Assembly: GCA_016292745.1 (NCBI GenBank)
Contig: JAEDFO010000046.1
Coordinates: 1 to 19,219 of the forward strand
DNA: 19,219 nt
DNA from: Muribaculaceae bacterium
GTDB taxonomy: Bacteria; Bacteroidota; Bacteroidia; Bacteroidales; Muribaculaceae
Direction: 5' to 3'
The translations under genes and the position numbers were made by a program. Under the pieces are notes generated by a model. The model searched no databases, was not told the DNA's origin, and worked only from the letters and a program-made list of their open reading frames with translations. Each line of letters opens with the position of its first letter. Position 1 is the stretch's first letter. This document shows positions 15,449 to 19,219 of this stretch, piece after piece.

Positions 15449-15461
15449 AAGGTTTCACCTT
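15449..15461 (-). other. Short palindrome at the predicted antiporter transcription start
   Basis: AAGGTTTCACCTT has perfect 5-bp arms around a 3-base centre. It lies immediately downstream (on the - strand) of the -7 box at 15463-15470, so it covers the predicted start site and early leader. It could be a repressor dyad or a small leader hairpin. The arms are short enough for chance. Confidence 0.35.
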
Positions 15462-15462
15462 G

Positions 15463-15493
15463 CAAAAATACTCATTATGCCAGCTATATCAAA
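15463..15493 (-). promoter_or_regulatory. Bacteroidota-type promoter for the antiporter gene
   Basis: On the - strand, TTTG (15493-15490) is followed after exactly 19 bases by TATTTTTG (15470-15463). This matches both the -33 (TTTG) and -7 (TAnnTTTG) consensus boxes at the expected spacing. The leader to ATG 15434 would be about 20-25 bases. Confidence 0.8.
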
Positions 15494-15552
15494 GTGTAGG
15501 CAATGTGTTTTACGACACATTCACCACTCATACCGACATTTATAGCGATAAA

Positions 15553-15576
15553 GCGGGGCTTCTCGCGAGGCCCCGC
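15553..15576 (-). terminator. Probable intrinsic terminator of the outer-membrane barrel gene
   Basis: GCGGGGC (15553-15559) and GCCCCGC (15570-15576) form a perfect 7-bp GC-rich stem with a 10-base loop that itself contains the palindrome CTCGCGAG. Read on the - strand it is followed by a short T-rich stretch (TTTAT). It lies 66 bases past the stop of the barrel gene and upstream of the antiporter promoter, separating the two units. Confidence 0.6.
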
Positions 15577-15641
15577 CGACAGGTTGTGTGCCATGTAGTC
15601 AATGTTATGTATGAAAAAAATTGTATTTGTGTTGCCTGTTG

Positions 15642-18008
15642 TCATCGTCCGCCGCTCAGTCGTGAGCTGTCTTCGTTCGACTCCACCTGACGGGCTCTGA
15701 ACTGCTTGCCACTGTTGAAGTTATACGATAAGCTCACTCCGAATGTCGGATAGGTTCTCACGTCGTATCGGCGGGCATAATTCTCGCCGTAGCCCGATAT
15801 TATCTGCTTCTTCAGCTGTAGGCCGCTCATGTGTACCGATACGGTCCACTTGTCGCCAAACGTTTTCTTCAGTTCGGCATTCATGCTCACCATCGAGCTG
15901 ATACCCACATTGCCAAAGCGCATTCGGCCTTGCCCCCATGCCGACACTTCGTAGTAGAATCCGCGAGGCAACTGTCCGGATATGCTTCCGTTGGCTTGGA
16001 ACATGTGGCGGTTGCTGGTCTCGCCGGTTACAAACTGGTGCTCGTGGCGCATCATGTAGGTCGGCGAAAGGTTCACGTTGAGCCAATCGGCGATGCGGAT
16101 GGGCAGATAGGCAGTGAGTGTAAGCGTCTTGCTGTTGCCGTCGTTGAGATGCTTCAGCAGCATATATCGGTCATCGGTTGGGTCGATGATTACCTGTTGG
16201 AATATCTCATCGGAAACAGATGTAAACCCTACTGTGAACGAATATCTCGAGGCAAGGAGGAAGTTAAGGTTCAAGGCATCGGAATACGATGGGCGAAGCA
16301 GCGGGTTGCCGGTCTGGAACGAGTAGTCGGAAATCTGCAGGCGCATTGGCGACATTTCCCAGAACGAAGGGCGGCTGATGTAGCGGTTATAACCCAACGA
16401 CACTGTATAGGTGCCTTTCTCGTTGAGCAGATAGTTGATGTTGGCCGAGGGGAACAGGTCGAAGTAGTTCTTGTCAACGCCACTGGTACCGTCGACGGCG
16501 GTATATTCGCCGCGCAAACCGAGCTTCGCCTGCCAGCGGGATGCCGAATAGTTGACTGCAAGATATGCGGCAGCTATGTTTTCAGTGTAGTTAATGTCGA
16601 AGTTATACCCTTCCGAAGGTATCCACGCGCCGTTCTTCTCGTAGTCGTAATAGGCATGGTTCTTCATGTCGTTGTAGGTATATTTCACTCCGGCACTCAG
16701 GCGCCACTTCTGGTTGAACATCTTTTCGAGGTCAGACCCGAGATTGAACACATTATATACGGCCTTGGTCTGGTGGCGGAATATCGAGTCGAGCTGCACT
16801 CCGTAGGCGTTGATGCTCGAGTGGTTGTCGTCGAAACCGGTGTTGTAGTTGTTAGTGTACGAAGCCAGCACCTTGATTTTCGAGTCAAGCGAGTCGAGCT
16901 TGTGGATATAGTTCAAGCGGGTGCTCACATTGTTGCGGCGGCTGAGCTGGTCGTAAACGCTGTTGGTCAGGTAAGAGCCATCGTCGCTGGTCATCGTGGA
17001 GTTTGTGGTGAGATATGTTGGCTGGTACGAGCCGTAATACTGCACCTCGGCACCAATGGTGTTAACTTCGTCGATATCGTATACTGCGCCCAGCTGCCCT
17101 CCGTAAGCCTTGCTGCGGGCTGCATCTATCTTGCTGTCGGAGGTTATCACGCGCTCCAGCTCGGTGTATTCGGTAACCTCGTTGGGCTTGAAGTAGTTTC
17201 TGAAATTATGAAAATACCATGAGCTGGCACTGAGTGTCAATCGGTTGAACTTTGCATTTACGTTGAACGACGGATTCAGGTTAAGGTCGCCCTTGCCTAT
17301 ATTGAACGAGCTGCGCACTGCACCCATCACTCCATCGGCACGACGGCGCTTGGTGGTTATCTTTATCACACCGCCAAAGCTGTCGGCACTATACTCCACA
17401 CCAGCCTGCGGTACAATCTCCAGCTTGCTCACATCCTCGGCGCTCATTGCGCGGAGCATCTGCAGCAGCTGCTCGTCGCTCATCACTTGCTCGCGGTCGT
17501 TGATATACACCTTGGTGCCTTTCTTTCCGTTTATCGAAATCGAATTGTCGCTCGACACCCACACACCAGGCGCCTTCTTCAGCAGTTCCTCGCAGTTCTT
17601 GCCCTTGGTCATCGGCTGGTCCTCAACCTGCATCACAAAACGGTCGGCCTCGCGGCGTATGAGCTGTCCGGTTACGGTAACCCCCTCAAGCAATGTGGCT
17701 GAAGTGTTCATCTTCACCTCGCCGATATTCATGTTGTTGGTTACATTGAGCTTGCGCTCCACGGTTTCCATGCCCACAAACGAGAATTTCACCACGCGCT
17801 CACCTTCACCCACGTTGATGGCAAACTGGCCGTTTTCGTCGGTTACAGTTCCACCGTGCTGCTCGCTCTGTCCAAGAGCTACCACGGTAGCGCACTCAAC
17901 TGGATTGTTCTCATCGTCGACCACAGTTCCGGTTACTTCATATCTTGCGGCTGTTGCCCCAAGCACTGTCATCATAGCCATCAGGGCTGCCATTAGTTTC
18001 GCTTTCAT
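15642..18008 (-). CDS. Outer-membrane beta-barrel protein, TonB-dependent-receptor-like (OMP_b-brl_3 type)
   Basis: This 788-residue protein starts at ATG 18008, has a signal peptide (about 1-21), then a carboxypeptidase-regulatory-like beta-sandwich (about 22-105: VTGTVVDDENNPVECATVVA, GTVTDENGQFAINV). A plug-like domain follows (about 108-220), with GVTVTGQLIRREADRFVMQV and NCEELLKKAPGVWVSSDNSI, then VYINDREQ and FGGVIKITTKRR. The rest (about 225-788) is aromatic-rich antiparallel barrel sequence. Proteins of this type span the outer membrane. TonB-dependent uptake is likely by family, but no clear TonB box was identified, and the substrate is unknown. No SusD-like partner is adjacent. It is divergently paired with an MG2-domain gene. 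A likely terminator follows at 15553-15576. Confidence 0.88.
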   Translation of the reverse strand: MKAKLMAALMAMMTVLGATAARYEVTGTVVDDENNPVECATVVALGQSEQHGGTVTDENGQFAINVGEGERVVKFSFVGMETVERKLNVTNNMNIGEVKMNTSATLLEGVTVTGQLIRREADRFVMQVEDQPMTKGKNCEELLKKAPGVWVSSDNSISINGKKGTKVYINDREQVMSDEQLLQMLRAMSAEDVSKLEIVPQAGVEYSADSFGGVIKITTKRRRADGVMGAVRSSFNIGKGDLNLNPSFNVNAKFNRLTLSASSWYFHNFRNYFKPNEVTEYTELERVITSDSKIDAARSKAYGGQLGAVYDIDEVNTIGAEVQYYGSYQPTYLTTNSTMTSDDGSYLTNSVYDQLSRRNNVSTRLNYIHKLDSLDSKIKVLASYTNNYNTGFDDNHSSINAYGVQLDSIFRHQTKAVYNVFNLGSDLEKMFNQKWRLSAGVKYTYNDMKNHAYYDYEKNGAWIPSEGYNFDINYTENIAAAYLAVNYSASRWQAKLGLRGEYTAVDGTSGVDKNYFDLFPSANINYLLNEKGTYTVSLGYNRYISRPSFWEMSPMRLQISDYSFQTGNPLLRPSYSDALNLNFLLASRYSFTVGFTSVSDEIFQQVIIDPTDDRYMLLKHLNDGNSKTLTLTAYLPIRIADWLNVNLSPTYMMRHEHQFVTGETSNRHMFQANGSISGQLPRGFYYEVSAWGQGRMRFGNVGISSMVSMNAELKKTFGDKWTVSVHMSGLQLKKQIISGYGENYARRYDVRTYPTFGVSLSYNFNSGKQFRARQVESNEDSSRLSGGR

Positions 18009-18204
18009 CGTTATATTCAGTTTTTAGTTGTTACTTCTGTTTTTTTCGTTTTCATCTGTTAGACTTTACACCGCGAAAAAAAGTTGCACCATTACTGAAT
18101 TTTTTCTTCAATCCAACCGTAACCCATTGTCCAGCAAACAACTAAAATTCTCCATTTTTATCGCCGAAATGGCATATTTTGTCGCTAAATACATTATTTC
18201 CTTA

Positions 18205-18223
18205 AACAAAAATGCTTTTTGTT
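18205..18223. promoter_or_regulatory. Perfect palindrome in the divergent barrel/MG2 intergenic region
   Basis: AACAAAAA (18205-18212) and TTTTTGTT (18216-18223) are perfect 8-bp inverted arms around TGC. They lie in the AT-rich gap between two divergent genes, 60 bases before the MG2 start and about 195 bases before the barrel start. A regulator-binding site controlling one or both genes is plausible. No exact TAnnTTTG box was found on either strand in this gap, so the promoters themselves are not located. Confidence 0.45.
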
Positions 18224-18282
18224 ATCATTATTTCCAAAACAATATGTATATTGCAATCGGAATCAATCACTGTATGAGTATT

Positions 18283-19219
18283 ATGAAAACCGACACCTTA
18301 ATTCGCCACATTATTCTCCGGCAGCTTCTCCTGATGGCTGCCATACTCGCCTCGACCGTCATAGCAGGGGCTTGGGAGGTTGATTCCTTGGCTTCGCGGC
18401 TGGATATGCAGCGATACCTTTATCCGCAGGAGAAAATTCATGTGAGCACCGACAAGGAGCACTATATGGCTGGCGACACCATCTGGCTACGCGCTTTCGT
18501 AGCCGATGCGGCAACGAACGCGCCGGTGACGGCAAGCCGTTATGCGTACGTTGAGCTGCGCGATGCGCTGGGACTGACCACCGACCGCGTGAAACTCCTC
18601 GCACGAAAGGGTGCCTACAGCGGATACATCCGCCTGCCGGAAACAAAGGCTGAGGGCGAATATATGCTCACAGCTTACACAATGTTCATGGAGAATGCCG
18701 GCGAGCAGTACTTCTTCAAGAAACGTATCAGGGTGTCGAGCCCGTTCTTCACCTCGGTTGACCTCCACAGCAAACTCACCACCGACAGCTACGGCCACCG
18801 CAGGCTATCGGTGGAATACCGCGACAAGCAGTCGGGAAAGCCGATGAAGTACGAGACATTCCGCATTGCACGTGCCGATGGCTCGACGAAGAAGTTCCTC
18901 GATTTCCGCTCCGGAAACTCTTTCGATATCGATGATTCGGAAACGGCGGTGCTCGTTACTGTGAACGATGAAATATGCAAGTACATCCAGGTGCCCAAGG
19001 TCAACGACTCGATTGCGCTGGATTTCTTCCCGGAAGGAGGTTATCTGGTGCCGGGAAAGGCGTGCAAGGTGGCTTTCAAAGCCATAGGCACCGATGGCTA
19101 CGGCCGCAACGTGGAGGGCTCGGTGCTCAACTCGGAGGGCAACGTGGTGGCAAGCTTCGCCTCGCTGCACTGCGGTATGGGCTACTTCACTTTCGTGCCT
19201 GCAGCCGGCGAGCAGTACA
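18283..19219 (+). CDS. MG2-domain (alpha-2-macroglobulin-like) exported protein, 3' truncated
   Basis: The frame is open from ATG 18283 to the window edge (312 complete codons); in-frame ATGs at 18274 and 18244 are possible alternative starts. Residues 1 to about 30 are a signal peptide with positively charged N-terminus (IRHIILRQLLLMAAILAST). The first domain (about 50-145) has the macroglobulin MG2 pattern seen in Bacteroidota outer-membrane proteins: PQEKIHVSTDKEHYMAGDTI, WLRAFV, then YSGYIRLPETKAEGEYMLTA and YT. Further beta-rich segments follow, including LDFFPEGGYLVPGKACKVAF and KAIG. Full-length relatives are, from memory, around 800-900 residues, and some end in a TonB-receptor plug-like domain. 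The function is unknown. The divergent barrel gene next door suggests a shared outer-membrane role. Confidence 0.8.
   Translation, partial: MKTDTLIRHIILRQLLLMAAILASTVIAGAWEVDSLASRLDMQRYLYPQEKIHVSTDKEHYMAGDTIWLRAFVADAATNAPVTASRYAYVELRDALGLTTDRVKLLARKGAYSGYIRLPETKAEGEYMLTAYTMFMENAGEQYFFKKRIRVSSPFFTSVDLHSKLTTDSYGHRRLSVEYRDKQSGKPMKYETFRIARADGSTKKFLDFRSGNSFDIDDSETAVLVTVNDEICKYIQVPKVNDSIALDFFPEGGYLVPGKACKVAFKAIGTDGYGRNVEGSVLNSEGNVVASFASLHCGMGYFTFVPAAGEQY

Noticed and set aside
15460..15690. A 76-codon + strand frame across the barrel/antiporter gap
   Set aside because: It spans a promoter and a terminator hairpin on the other strand and runs into the barrel gene antisense. The product has no recognisable features.
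15831..17222. A 463-codon open frame on the + strand
   Set aside because: It is antisense to the outer-membrane barrel gene, which has clear domains and a signal peptide. The + product is Val/Arg/His-rich without motifs.
18216..18254. A -33/-7 promoter (TTTG at 18218 with TATGTATA or TATATTGC) for the MG2 gene
   Set aside because: Each -7 candidate misses two of the six fixed consensus positions, so I do not call a promoter.

Overview
The window looks like ordinary chromosomal DNA of a Bacteroidales bacterium. Muribaculaceae or a relative is my guess, not something the sequence proves. The evidence is the gene content: a DUF4292 lipoprotein, an EnvC-like protein with the Bacteroidota-type degenerate LytM domain, an outer-membrane beta-barrel protein with a carboxypeptidase-regulatory N-terminus, an MG2-domain protein, and parE-coaD adjacency. 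Two promoters also match the Bacteroidota consensus (TTTG / TAnnTTTG), and Shine-Dalgarno sequences are mostly absent. Both ends cut through genes. I see no rRNA, tRNA, CRISPR array, insertion sequence, prophage or plasmid origin.

Positions 1-7628 (+ strand) hold one tightly packed run of seven genes: the C-terminal part of a saccharopine/carboxynorspermidine dehydrogenase-family enzyme, dut, a secreted TPR protein, a DUF4292 (LolB-like) lipoprotein, an EnvC-like LytM protein, a FemAB-type acyltransferase and a Wzx-type flippase. From the TPR gene onward the genes overlap or nearly touch, so they are probably translationally coupled. The last five all concern the envelope: outer-membrane lipoproteins, peptidoglycan hydrolase control and export of lipid-linked glycan. 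On the - strand at 7630-8952 lies dgt (dGTPase), tail to tail with the flippase and one base away. Divergent from dgt is a lone GT2 glycosyltransferase (9051-9998). It converges on a small Spy/CpxP-like periplasmic protein (10059-10421, -) and shares a bidirectional terminator with it.

After an AT-rich gap of about 370-425 bp come parE (10848-12791) and coaD, overlapping. The parE promoter lies at 10788, and a perfect stem-loop sits where the transcript should begin. The coaD stop overlaps the stop of a convergent CPA2-type antiporter gene (13251-15434, -). This antiporter has C-terminal USP-like domains, a textbook Bacteroidota promoter and, unusually, Val where the family normally has the ion-binding Asp. 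The last region is a divergent pair: an OMP_b-brl_3/TonB-receptor-like barrel (15642-18008, -) and the start of an MG2-domain outer-membrane-associated protein (18283 to the edge, +). They share a 265-274 bp AT-rich regulatory gap with a perfect 8-bp palindrome.

No clearly new defence or mobile system is visible. The observations most worth a second look are the antiporter missing its acidic residue, the degenerate EnvC inside a coupled envelope operon with FemAB and Wzx, the dyads at the predicted start sites of two promoters, and the divergent barrel/MG2 pair.
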